A stretch of 64,000 bases of DNA, taken from positions 1 through 64,000 of the forward strand of contig CAVFXS010000019.1 in the NCBI GenBank assembly GCA_963626805.1, written 5' to 3'. The position numbers were made by a program, and so were the translations under genes. This stretch comes from CAG-632 sp963626805 (GTDB lineage: Bacteria > Bacillota > Clostridia > Lachnospirales > Lachnospiraceae). This document shows, in pieces, positions 35,433 through 44,022 of the stretch. Under the pieces are notes generated by a model. It did no database searches. It saw only the letters and a program-made list of their open reading frames with translations, and was not told the origin of the DNA. The stretch's first letter is position 1. Each line of letters begins with the position of its first letter.

Positions 35433-35541
35433 AATTCTATCCTCCATACCTATTTATTTAATAATCGTTTGAATCTGAGGATAGTATACCAACCCTGCTA
35501 TTATTTGAAAAATACATTTAAAATGAGGTTATCTATAAGTT

Positions 35542-36447
35542 TCAATCTATAGACAGATGCTTTTTTAATGCATCTAAATAGGAATATGCATACTTACTGA
35601 ACAGTATATTTTTCTTTCTGATAATTCCGATTCTCATCGTGCAGTCTACCTCCAGCGGTCTGGCAATAATGCTGTCGCCGTTTAACTTCGAATCAATCAC
35701 ACCGGAGCTGACGGTAAAGCCATTCAAGCCGATCACCAGATTAAATAAGGTTGCTCTGTCCCGTACTTGAATATTTTTCGGAAAATCCAGCACACTCAGA
35801 AACTCCTCGGAATAGTAAAAAGAATTCCGCTCTCCCTGTTCAAAAACCAGATATGGATATAGCTTTAACTGTTCCACGGTAATCTTCTCCTGCTCCGCCA
35901 GCGGATGATCCTTGCAGATAAAAACATGTGGTGCCGCAACAAACAGCTCCTCGAAGATCAGCTCCTGTTTCTTAATCATCTTACTAAGAACCTCTTCATT
36001 ACTTTCTGACAGATAGATAACCCCGATCTCACTTTTCCCCTCCGCTACATCATCTATGATCTCACCGGTCTGCGTTTCCCTTAATATAAAGCTATACTGA
36101 TCCGCATCATACTCCTTGATCAGATCTACAAATGCGTTCACCGCAAAGGAATAATGCTGACAGGATACCGAAAATCTGGGTTTCCTTCTCACCCCTGTAC
36201 CAAAATGCTCCTTCATGATATCTGCCTGCTCCAGAAGCATTCTGGAATATGACAGTAGTTCCTCACCCTCTCTGGTAAGCACGACGCCGCGATTTGATCT
36301 GGAAAATGCCACGATTCCCATTTCTTTTTCTAAATTATGAATTGCACTACTGAGGCTTGGCTGCGCAATAAACAGCTTTCCCGCTGCTTCTGTAAGACTG
36401 CCGCATTCTGCCACCGTTACGTAGTATGCTAATTGCTGTAATGTCAT
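35542..36447 (-). CDS. LysR-family transcriptional regulator
   Basis: 301 aa. N-terminal winged helix: LQQLAYYVTVAECGSLTEAA and LFIAQPSLSSAIHNLEKEMG. The effector-binding domain (about 90-300) is complete. GGAGGA precedes ATG. LysR genes usually lie divergent to their targets; this one lies in tandem, 109 bases upstream of the MetE-type gene, which may be its target. Ligand unknown. Confidence 0.95.
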   Translation of the reverse strand: MTLQQLAYYVTVAECGSLTEAAGKLFIAQPSLSSAIHNLEKEMGIVAFSRSNRGVVLTREGEELLSYSRMLLEQADIMKEHFGTGVRRKPRFSVSCQHYSFAVNAFVDLIKEYDADQYSFILRETQTGEIIDDVAEGKSEIGVIYLSESNEEVLSKMIKKQELIFEELFVAAPHVFICKDHPLAEQEKITVEQLKLYPYLVFEQGERNSFYYSEEFLSVLDFPKNIQVRDRATLFNLVIGLNGFTVSSGVIDSKLNGDSIIARPLEVDCTMRIGIIRKKNILFSKYAYSYLDALKKHLSID

Positions 36448-36502
36448 ATTCTGCTCCTCCGTTGTACTATTGTTTACATTTCCATAAGGCCAGCCACCCT
36501 TA

Positions 36503-37243
36503 TTACATAGCCTGGTCCTGACCGACTACCTTCTCTATCAGTTCATTAAATCTCTTATAATGCATCGGTGGTATATTATGTGCTGCCTTGCTCCAGATCT
36601 CATATCTGCAGTTCGGATTACACTTTGCCAGTGCCTTTACGCTTTCCGTTACCTCTTTCTGTTCCTTTTTACCGGCAAGTGCATACACCGGAATCTTTAC
36701 ATTCTCAAATCCTTTTACCGACTCTAATGTGATTCCGTTGTCAACTGCATTATAGACAGTTTCTATCTTCAGATTCTGCACTTGTTCCACAAACTCTTTG
36801 CGCTGTTCTTTCGGAAGACCATTCATCATTCCAATCAGATTGCAGAACCACCGTTTCTTAAATGAATGAAATTGCTTTTCATTCTGCTTCATCGCATACT
36901 GCAGCATCGTCTCGTTCTTATCCAGCCACGGACTTACAAGAATCGCAGCCGTAAACAACTCCTCATGCTCCGTCACCAGCTTAAATGCCACCTGCGCTCC
37001 CAGTGAAAATCCTACCAGCAGAACCTTCTGTCCTAATGATTCAATATACGTTGCCAGTTCACGAACCTGTGCCTCCGTATCAAATATTTTATCTGTCTCG
37101 TTTCCATATCCCATCAGATGCGGAATGATCAGGTGATAGTTTTCCGCCAGAACATACTGCCTTCCAAACGAATGCACAAAATTAGCACCATGCAGCATGA
37201 CGATAATCTGCTCATTCTCTTTTCCATATTCCTCCAAATGCAT
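36503..37243 (-). CDS. Alpha/beta hydrolase
   Basis: 246 aa. The nucleophile elbow is GFSLGAQ near residue 78, the oxyanion region HGANFVHSFGRQ near 18, and the probable catalytic His lies in KAAHNIPP near 227. It resembles small esterases or lipases of the hydrolase-1 type, without a signal peptide. It is 32 bases downstream of the XRE regulator gene, probably in one transcript. Substrate unknown. Confidence 0.9.
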   Translation of the reverse strand: MHLEEYGKENEQIIVMLHGANFVHSFGRQYVLAENYHLIIPHLMGYGNETDKIFDTEAQVRELATYIESLGQKVLLVGFSLGAQVAFKLVTEHEELFTAAILVSPWLDKNETMLQYAMKQNEKQFHSFKKRWFCNLIGMMNGLPKEQRKEFVEQVQNLKIETVYNAVDNGITLESVKGFENVKIPVYALAGKKEQKEVTESVKALAKCNPNCRYEIWSKAAHNIPPMHYKRFNELIEKVVGQDQAM

Positions 37244-37274
37244 ACTTACCTCCCCTTTCTGCTTTCCACCAATA

Positions 37275-37895
37275 TCATTTGTCCAAATCCCTGCTTAACA
37301 CCTTTTTGTTCCAGGATTTCTTACCGCACTCCGGACATCGCATATATCTGGTTCTTCCCATATGCATTGCCCACAATACACCGTTAAAAGTCGGAACATA
37401 TCTGTGATGGCAGACTGCACATTCATAATATCCTGCCTCCTGCTCAATCTTCAACGCATACAGGATTCCTATAACTGCCAGGATAAGTCCTGCAACGATA
37501 AGACTGATTCTTACACCTGCTGCCATTGGTACAAACGATGCCGTAAAAACAAATCCTATTAAAATAACAACCGAAAATATTCCAATTAAAGTTTCTAACG
37601 ATAACAGACGTTTATCTGCCTCCTGTTTCTGCTTTACAGCCTCCAACAGGTTCTTTTCCAATTTTTCATTATATGCGTCCATAGTTACTACCTCCCCGCT
37701 TAATAAGTCATTCACACTAATTTTAAGTATCTTACACAGTTCCAGCATAATAGAAGAGTCCGGCATTGACTTCCCCCGTTCCCATTTTGATACGGCACGA
37801 TCGGTGATATTTAATTTTTCTGCTAATTGCACTTGTGTTAACTGATTCTTTTTTCTGCATTCAGCGATAAATTTTCCGATTTTTACCTGATCCAT
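37275..37895 (-). CDS. XRE-family regulator with membrane helices and zinc ribbon
   Basis: 206 aa. Helix-turn-helix at residues 5-60 (LTQVQLAEKLNITDRAVSKW). A charged linker is followed by two transmembrane helices (about 103-122 and 127-147), then a zinc-ribbon-like region with CAVC and CPEC pairs near 157 and 185. The membrane location suggests a sensor-regulator; AAAGGAGG precedes ATG. The adjacent hydrolase gene is a candidate partner. Confidence 0.9.
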   Translation of the reverse strand: MDQVKIGKFIAECRKKNQLTQVQLAEKLNITDRAVSKWERGKSMPDSSIMLELCKILKISVNDLLSGEVVTMDAYNEKLEKNLLEAVKQKQEADKRLLSLETLIGIFSVVILIGFVFTASFVPMAAGVRISLIVAGLILAVIGILYALKIEQEAGYYECAVCHHRYVPTFNGVLWAMHMGRTRYMRCPECGKKSWNKKVLSRDLDK

Positions 37896-37996
37896 AATTC
37901 TTCCTCCTTTCTGCTTTCAGTGTACGGATTATTCGTGCGAATTTCTACCTACCGGCGGTTGATCGGAGAGTATTCAACCGACAGTTGAGTGACTTT

Positions 37997-39028
37997 TCAC
38001 TTCAAAAAGGTAAGTATAAACCACGTATAGTTTCCGACCTCACTCTTTACGCGGATACTGCCTCCCATGCCCTCTACGATAGACTTCGTTAATGACAACC
38101 CGATTCCTACACTGTTCGGATTTACTTCCTGATGTACCCGGTAAAAGCGTTCAAAAATATGCGGAAGCTCCTCCTCCGCAATTCCCACACCCTCATCCTT
38201 CACATAAATCCGGGTATAGATCTGTGTCTGCTCTATCTCAATCTGAATCCGGGTATTCTCATCGGAGTAATCCGATGCATTTTTCAAAAGATTGATCACT
38301 GCCTCGATCAACCAGTCTCTGTCACAGTTCAACCGGCACTCCGGCTCACAGGTGATCTCCAATGTCTGATTTCGCTTACCGGTCAGATAGCGAATGCCCT
38401 CGCCCGCCTCTGACAGCAACGGAAGCAGCAGTACCTCCTGCTTCTCAAACTGAATCGCTCCGGCTTCTATTCTGGCTAATTTCAACATGGACAAAACCAT
38501 CCACTCCATACGATTCAGCTGATTCTGCGCTTCACGAAGCACCTGCTTCCGTTTCTCCTCGTCCTCCACCTTATCCTCTACCAGGAGATCCACAAACACA
38601 TTCAGAGATGCCAGCGGTGTCTTCAGCTGATGGGAAATATCCGAGATAATATCCCGCAGAAACAGCTTTTCTTCCATCTCCCGGTTCCGGCTTTCCTTCA
38701 ATGCGTAGACCATCTTATAAAAGTTGCTATACATGATTCCTATGGTGCCATCCTGATAATCCTCCGATGGCGGATCAATCCCTTTCTCCATCATGTCATT
38801 CATGATCTGTGATGCATGTTCCATATTCTTATATGCATGATTTAACATACGATAAACAACGATATAGATTATCACAAGAAATAATGCGGTGAACCCGATC
38901 ACTCCGATACTTCTCCAGTCCCAGTATCCCCATGCCATCAGACACCAGCCGGCGATAACCGCCAGAAATATAACTGCCAGAATTCCATATATGATTCGAA
39001 ACCGATTTCTCTCATAATCACTTCGCAT
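37997..39028 (-). CDS. Sensor histidine kinase
   Basis: 343 aa. Two transmembrane helices (about 10-32 and 38-58) separated by only a few residues, so there is almost no extracellular sensor; this fits intramembrane-sensing kinases of the BceS type. H-box ISDISHQLKTPLASL near residue 145, N-box LLKNASDYS near 255, G-boxes DEGVGIAEEE and GIGLSLTKS. The ATG at 39028 with GGGAGA upstream is used. It follows the response regulator gene at 39097. The ABC operon with a BceR-type operator at 34264 is a likely target. Confidence 0.92.
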   Translation of the reverse strand: MRSDYERNRFRIIYGILAVIFLAVIAGWCLMAWGYWDWRSIGVIGFTALFLVIIYIVVYRMLNHAYKNMEHASQIMNDMMEKGIDPPSEDYQDGTIGIMYSNFYKMVYALKESRNREMEEKLFLRDIISDISHQLKTPLASLNVFVDLLVEDKVEDEEKRKQVLREAQNQLNRMEWMVLSMLKLARIEAGAIQFEKQEVLLLPLLSEAGEGIRYLTGKRNQTLEITCEPECRLNCDRDWLIEAVINLLKNASDYSDENTRIQIEIEQTQIYTRIYVKDEGVGIAEEELPHIFERFYRVHQEVNPNSVGIGLSLTKSIVEGMGGSIRVKSEVGNYTWFILTFLK

Positions 39029-39096
39029 GCCTGTCTCCCTCTGTGTATCCACCTTTACAATCACACAGAACCCCAGCAATACTGAGGTTCTGTCCC

Positions 39097-39825
39097 TTAA
39101 TTACCTTCTGTCCGGTCATCCTTACGGCGGAATCGATAGCCGACACCACGGACAGTCTCGATCCATTCCGCATCCGCACCCAGCTTATCCCGCAATCGTT
39201 TCATATATACCGACAATGTATTATCATCCACAAAGCTTTCTCCGGTGTCATAAATCCGCTCCAGAAGCTGATTTCTGGTCAGCACGATTCCTTCATTCCG
39301 GATAAACTCCTGCAACAAACGCAGCTCATTCGGCGTCAGATCGACCAGCTGATCCGCCTGAAGAAGCCGCAGCTCTTTCCTGTAAAATCTATGGCTTCCA
39401 AAGACATAAATCTCATCCTCATCCGTTCTCTTTGCAACATCCTGTCGCGCATTCTGAACTCCTGCCCGACGAAGATTGGCGGCAATTCTTGACAATAGCT
39501 CCTTCACACGATACGGCTTTGTCACATAATCATCCGCTCCGAGCTCCAGTCCCTGCACAATGTTCACTTCTTCTCCGACCGCCGTCAGGAAAATAATCGG
39601 GATCTGGACATTTGTCTGTCGTACCTCTTTACAGAAATCATAGCCGTTTCCGTCCGGCAGCATTACATCCAGCAGTATCAGATCCGGATTCCCAGATTGC
39701 AAAGCCTCTCTGGCACCCTGGATCGTTCCGGCCTGAATGACGGTATACCCCTCTGCCTGGAGTGTATATTCTGTTCCCATTGCGAGGGCAAAATCATCCT
39801 CTACCAGTAATATTGTACTTGCCAT
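39097..39825 (-). CDS. OmpR/PhoB-family response regulator
   Basis: 242 aa. Receiver at residues 1-118 with the acidic pair LVEDDFALA, phosphoacceptor Asp in LILLDVMLPDGNGYD near 53 and Lys in VTKPYRVKEL. Winged-helix DNA-binding domain at about 140-235 with SVYMKRLRDKLG and TVRGVGYRF. Its kinase follows directly. AGAGGA precedes ATG. Confidence 0.95.
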   Translation of the reverse strand: MASTILLVEDDFALAMGTEYTLQAEGYTVIQAGTIQGAREALQSGNPDLILLDVMLPDGNGYDFCKEVRQTNVQIPIIFLTAVGEEVNIVQGLELGADDYVTKPYRVKELLSRIAANLRRAGVQNARQDVAKRTDEDEIYVFGSHRFYRKELRLLQADQLVDLTPNELRLLQEFIRNEGIVLTRNQLLERIYDTGESFVDDNTLSVYMKRLRDKLGADAEWIETVRGVGYRFRRKDDRTEGN

Positions 39826-39857
39826 GTCTTCCTCTCATCTTCCTGCCACAGGCTGTC

Positions 39858-40291
39858 CTATTCCACCGTAAATGCGCCTACGATCTCGCCCAATGCCTGT
39901 GCCTTCTCCTGATTTTCTGCGATCAGATTCTCTTCCTCTTCCATTCGTTCCACAATCTCAGATGTCTTTTCCGCAATCGTGGAAATGCCCTCTGCAGATT
40001 CTTCTGTCATACGACTGATACCATCGACTGCTTCTGTAATTTCCTCAATCGCAGTTCCCAGACTCCGGACTGCTCCGCCAGCTCTGCCAGTGTATCCACC
40101 GACTGCTCCACCCGGCTCAGTGTCGTATTGATCTCCTGACTGCTGTTCTTACACTCCAGTGCCATGATCTCTCCTGCATTCTGATTCGACACATTCAACA
40201 TTCCAATCAAGGTTAAGCCCCCGCTGATCACTGTTGAAATAATCGTACAAATCACCAGTAAAATCACCATCTTCGCTTTGATCGTCTTCAT
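39858..40291 (-). pseudogene. Remnant of a methyl-accepting chemotaxis protein gene
   Basis: The first 75 or so codons (from 40291, with AGGGGA before ATG) encode a signal/transmembrane helix and the start of a sensor domain ending TLSRVEQSVDTLAELAEQ. The frame then runs to a premature stop at 40007. In another frame, from about 40060 to 39858, the sequence encodes the C-terminal end of a chemoreceptor signalling helix (GTAIEEITEAVDGISRMTEE ... IVGAFTVE, stop). The middle, including HAMP and the signalling hairpin tip, is gone. This reads as an internal deletion plus frameshift. Confidence 0.75.
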
Positions 40292-40439
40292 ATGTATCCC
40301 CTTCCCTTCTCATTCGTATAAGTGCGTAACACCCTTCTTATACTCTAGCATAATTTGCTTTGTCTCGCAATTTTCGCATCACTGTGCCACTGCAAGCAAA
40401 CACACGATGCATACCTACGTTTTCCTGTCACTATAACAC

Positions 40440-40471
40440 AAACGGGAAAGCCGAAATCGGCTTCCCCGTTT
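40440..40471 (-). terminator. Terminator of pgi
   Basis: Read leftward: AACGGGGAAGCCGA pairs with TCGGCTTTCCCGTTT in a near-perfect stem with a short loop. The T-run is short, so efficiency is uncertain. It lies 26 bases after the pgi stop. Confidence 0.6.
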
Positions 40472-40496
40472 CATTACGTCCTGTTCCAGAACGATC

Positions 40497-41855
40497 TTAT
40501 TTATTTTCCATACGAGCCTTTAATTTCTCACGCTGCTCCTCATAACCAGGCTTACCCAGTAATGCGAACATGTTCTTCTTGTAGCTCTCAACACCCGGCT
40601 GGTTGAATGGGTTAACACCCAGAACATAACCGCTGACACCACAAGCGAATTCGAAGAAATAGAACAGCTCACCCAGACAATACTCATCCATATGCGGAAT
40701 TGTGATCTTTAAGTTCGGAATCTGACCATCTACGTGTGCCAGAATTGTACCCATCATAGCCTGACGATTAATGAAATCAACGGTTCTTCCTGCCAGATAG
40801 TTCATTCCATCCAGATCATTGTCTTCCTGCTCCATGATGATCTTTCTTCTTGGATTCTGAACATCCAGAACAGTCTCAATATGGTTCTTGGTGCCATCCT
40901 GAATAAACTGACCTAAAGAATGAAGATCGGTTGTAAAGTCGCAGGCGGTTGGGAACAGACCCATTCCATCCTTACCCTCAGACTCACCGAACAACTGCTT
41001 CCACCACTCACCGATGTAGTGAACGGATGGTGTATAGTTTGCCAGGATCTCCATGGTCTTACCCTTTTCCAGTAAGATGTTACGGATAGCGGCATACTGC
41101 AGTGCATAGTTCTGCTCAAACGGCTGTGTCAGACAGAAATCTCTGGAATATGCAGCACCTTCCATTAACTTATCAATATCTGCTCCGGATACAGCGATCG
41201 GAAGAAGACCTACGGCTGTCAACACAGAGAAACGTCCTCCGACATCATCCGGAACTACGAATGTCTCATAACCTTCTGCATCTGCCAGATTCTTCAAAGC
41301 TCCCTTTGCCTTATCGGTTGTTGCATAGATACGCTTTGCTGCCTCTTTCTCGCCGTACTTCTCGATCAGAAGACGCTTAAACAGACGGAATGCGATTGCC
41401 GGCTCTGTGGTAGTACCGGACTTTGAAATAATATTAATAGAGAAGTCGCGATCTCCAACAACCTCTAACAAATGCTCCAGATATGTGGAACTGATGTTAT
41501 TTCCGGCGAAGAAAATCTGTGGAGTCTTACGCTGCTCCTTTGGAATCACATTATAGAAACTATGTCTTAATGCTTCAATGGCTGCTCTTGCGCCAAGGTA
41601 AGAACCACCGATACCGATTACGATCAGGATCTCAGAATCGCTCTGAATCTTTGCTGCTGCCTTTTTAATTCTGGCAAACTCCTCCTTGTCATAATTAATA
41701 GGAAGGTCTAACCAGCCCAGAAAATCATTTCCTGCTCCGGTACGGCTTACCAGGACTTCTTTCGCATCTAAGACACGCTTGCTCATTGCCTTCAGATTAT
41801 CATCTGAAACCATAAATCTTGCATTACTGTAATCAAAACTGATATTGTAATCCAT
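40497..41855 (-). CDS. pgi: Glucose-6-phosphate isomerase
   Basis: 452 aa glycolytic enzyme. Conserved segments include ILIVIGIGGSYLGARAAIEAL, split here as VIGIGGSYLGARA, the sugar-phosphate loop SKSGTTTEPAIAFR near residue 145, and GRFSVLTAVGLLPIA with the catalytic Glu region downstream. Length is typical of the Firmicute type. GGAG precedes the ATG. It has its own promoter and terminator. Confidence 0.97.
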   Translation of the reverse strand: MDYNISFDYSNARFMVSDDNLKAMSKRVLDAKEVLVSRTGAGNDFLGWLDLPINYDKEEFARIKKAAAKIQSDSEILIVIGIGGSYLGARAAIEALRHSFYNVIPKEQRKTPQIFFAGNNISSTYLEHLLEVVGDRDFSINIISKSGTTTEPAIAFRLFKRLLIEKYGEKEAAKRIYATTDKAKGALKNLADAEGYETFVVPDDVGGRFSVLTAVGLLPIAVSGADIDKLMEGAAYSRDFCLTQPFEQNYALQYAAIRNILLEKGKTMEILANYTPSVHYIGEWWKQLFGESEGKDGMGLFPTACDFTTDLHSLGQFIQDGTKNHIETVLDVQNPRRKIIMEQEDNDLDGMNYLAGRTVDFINRQAMMGTILAHVDGQIPNLKITIPHMDEYCLGELFYFFEFACGVSGYVLGVNPFNQPGVESYKKNMFALLGKPGYEEQREKLKARMENK

Positions 41856-41922
41856 TGCTTCTTCTCCTTGCTCTCGTTCATATATTTACCGAATAATTCT
41901 CCTTATCCAGCATCCAAGAATG

Positions 41923-41951
41923 ATTGTAGCAGAGCAGCTATTGAAATTCAA
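41923..41951 (-). promoter_or_regulatory. Promoter of pgi
   Basis: Read leftward: TTGAAT (41951-41946), 17-base spacer, TACAAT (41928-41923) with an extended TG. The promoter overlaps the region just before the stop of the upstream deacetylase gene. Confidence 0.65.
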
Positions 41952-41969
41952 GACAAAATCCGACGGTAT

Positions 41970-42998
41970 TTAAAAATGGCAGAACTCATCCACGGTTCCG
42001 AACCGGTATCCTGCCTCCCGCAGATTTCGGATCAGCTGTGGAAGTGCCTGTGTATTCGCACTGGACACGTTATGAATCAATGGCATCGCTCCCGGATGAC
42101 AATATTTATCAAAATGCTGCAACACATAATCCGAGGACGGCTGATTATTCACATCATAATCCAGATATGCAATACTCCAGAATAACGTACAGTATCCCAT
42201 ATCCTCGCATAACTGCAGGGTTCGCTCGCTGTACTCACCCTTTGGCGGCCGGATATAAGGATCCATTTCATATCCGGTTGCTTCCTTCATATAGTCCGCA
42301 CATCCCTGGATCTCTGCTCTCTGCTCCTCAATGCTAAGACCCGGAAGGCTCGGATGGGTAATCGTATGATTTCCTACCATGTGCCCTTCCTCCTTCATCC
42401 GTTTGACCAGATCCGGATTATCCCGGATAAATGTCTGTGTCACGAAAAAGATCGCCTTTACATCCGCTTCCTTTAGCGTATCCAGAATGGCAGGTGTATA
42501 TCCGTTCTCATATCCGCAGTCAAAGGTCAGATAAATAACTTGATCCGTCGCATTTTTGTTTACATAATATGCGTGATATTGCTCAATATCAAAATCCTCC
42601 TGACATCCGGAAGGCTGGTGGTCTTCATTCCGCTTAAACCACCATGCCTGCAGCTCATTGCTGATTGCCGCATATTCCTCTGCCGACCGTTCCACGATCT
42701 CAGTCGTCCCTGCACCGGAGCTGCTCTGCTCCGTTGCTTCTGCCTGACCGGTTTCAGAAGTGCTATCCCCGGACGATTCCTTCTGTTCCGTCCCGGAATC
42801 ACCCGCTTCCGACACATCGGAAGAGCCATTCGCTTCACTTCCGGACTCCATGCCGGTCTCTCCGCCTGTCAGATCCTCACTGCCTTCAGACCCCTGATTC
42901 ATTTCCACTACCTTGATTTCATTGCAACCACTCAGACCCAGTAACAAGATTCCCATACATAAAAGCCCAAGTAGTCTGTTCAACCTTTTTCTTATCAT
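41970..42998 (-). CDS. PdaA-like polysaccharide deacetylase lipoprotein
   Basis: 342 aa. Signal peptide with lipobox LSGC (Cys near residue 24), then an acidic Ser/Glu/Gly-rich linker to about 120, then a NodB-type deacetylase domain: YLTFDCGYENGYTPAIL, HMVGNHTITHPSL (metal His pair) and IRPPKGEYSERTL. The FDxGYENG wording is that of PdaA-type enzymes making muramic-delta-lactam in spore cortex rather than general FDDG deacetylases. Cys replaces the second acidic residue. The start at 42998 has GAAGGAG upstream; a 64-codon upstream frame overlaps the previous gene and is rejected. Confidence 0.85.
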   Translation of the reverse strand: MIRKRLNRLLGLLCMGILLLGLSGCNEIKVVEMNQGSEGSEDLTGGETGMESGSEANGSSDVSEAGDSGTEQKESSGDSTSETGQAEATEQSSSGAGTTEIVERSAEEYAAISNELQAWWFKRNEDHQPSGCQEDFDIEQYHAYYVNKNATDQVIYLTFDCGYENGYTPAILDTLKEADVKAIFFVTQTFIRDNPDLVKRMKEEGHMVGNHTITHPSLPGLSIEEQRAEIQGCADYMKEATGYEMDPYIRPPKGEYSERTLQLCEDMGYCTLFWSIAYLDYDVNNQPSSDYVLQHFDKYCHPGAMPLIHNVSSANTQALPQLIRNLREAGYRFGTVDEFCHF

Positions 42999-43015
42999 AC
43001 CTGCTCCTTCTTCCA

Positions 43016-43888
43016 TTAACTTGAGAAGAAATTCCGTAAGACCTGTGCGACCAGTTCCGCATCCTGACCTGCTGCCGCCTGCCCCATTGCCTCGACCGGT
43101 TGTGCCTCCTCCGATGACAGCTCCTTCTGCTGCCATCCTGCCTGACCGGTTCCCTTCTGCGGTATGCCGGATGGCTCCTCCTGTGGGCAATCGGTTGCCG
43201 CAATCTGCTCGGCTGCCTGCCTCCGGGCCACTGCCTGCCGTACTCCGATCGCCTGCTCTGCGAGCAGAGCCGGTTCTGCAGAACCGTTTACAGGGCGGGT
43301 ATCCCCCCGCCCTGCGTCCCCTGTCTGTGTACGCCGCAGCCGTTCCTGTCGGCTTGAGATCGGTCGTTCCAGTCGGTTTTTCAGATTATTTTCCAGATAA
43401 TCTTCGATATTCGCCTGAAGTCGGTCATAGGAACCTTCTACTCGAAATATATTCTCCATGCTGATCAAACATGCACAGGAAATGATCGTTGCAAACAGGA
43501 TACTGAAGATCACCTCTTCCCCGTATCCCCTATGTATGCTGTTCACAATTCCCAGTCCGCCACCTGCAACTGCCAGCAGTGCCATTTCCATCGTCATGCC
43601 CGCCCACGTCCTGATGGGTATTCCACATAGCTTGAGTTTCAGAAGATATTTATCCACATAGGCATGGATATTATACACCTGTCGATTCATAGTCAGACTG
43701 TTTTCATAATGATTCCGGATTTCCCGCAGCTGTTTGTCCGTTGCGGACGTCATGTTTTCCGATTCTTTTAATAACCGCCGGAATCTCCCCTGAAGAATCA
43801 GCCTGCACAGGATTCCGACAATACACACTCCTGCAATGAAATATACAAACCTGCTCTGATTTTCTACCATATTCCATAATTCCTGCAT
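43016..43888 (-). CDS. Unrecognised membrane protein, possibly co-transcribed with the PdaA-like gene
   Basis: 290 aa. One N-terminal helix (about 15-33), a charged helical stretch to 70, two hydrophobic segments (about 100-118 and 126-146), then a polar C-terminal half rich in Gln, Ala, Arg and Glu of low complexity. No family recognised; there are no catalytic motifs. GGGAGG precedes ATG and the deacetylase gene follows after 17 bases. The C-terminal region is compositionally biased and higher in GC than its neighbours. Confidence 0.75.
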   Translation of the reverse strand: MQELWNMVENQSRFVYFIAGVCIVGILCRLILQGRFRRLLKESENMTSATDKQLREIRNHYENSLTMNRQVYNIHAYVDKYLLKLKLCGIPIRTWAGMTMEMALLAVAGGGLGIVNSIHRGYGEEVIFSILFATIISCACLISMENIFRVEGSYDRLQANIEDYLENNLKNRLERPISSRQERLRRTQTGDAGRGDTRPVNGSAEPALLAEQAIGVRQAVARRQAAEQIAATDCPQEEPSGIPQKGTGQAGWQQKELSSEEAQPVEAMGQAAAGQDAELVAQVLRNFFSS

Positions 43889-44022
43889 AATACGTTCCTC
43901 CCAATTTATGTTTTGAACGATCCCGCTGCGCTCAGTTTCGTTCCTGTAAAGTATTGCATTTGTGAAATTATGAAATCAACTTGAGAACTCCGACATTTTC
44001 CCGTTTCTTACGACAGGTTTCC

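Noticed and set aside
35448..35541. A SAM or S-box leader before the MetE-type gene
   Set aside because: Only 94 bases with no matching stems or terminator.
42999..43190. 64-residue N-terminal extension of the PdaA-like protein
   Set aside because: It overlaps the previous gene, is Gly/Arg-rich, and the lipoprotein start at 42998 has a good ribosome binding site and signal peptide.
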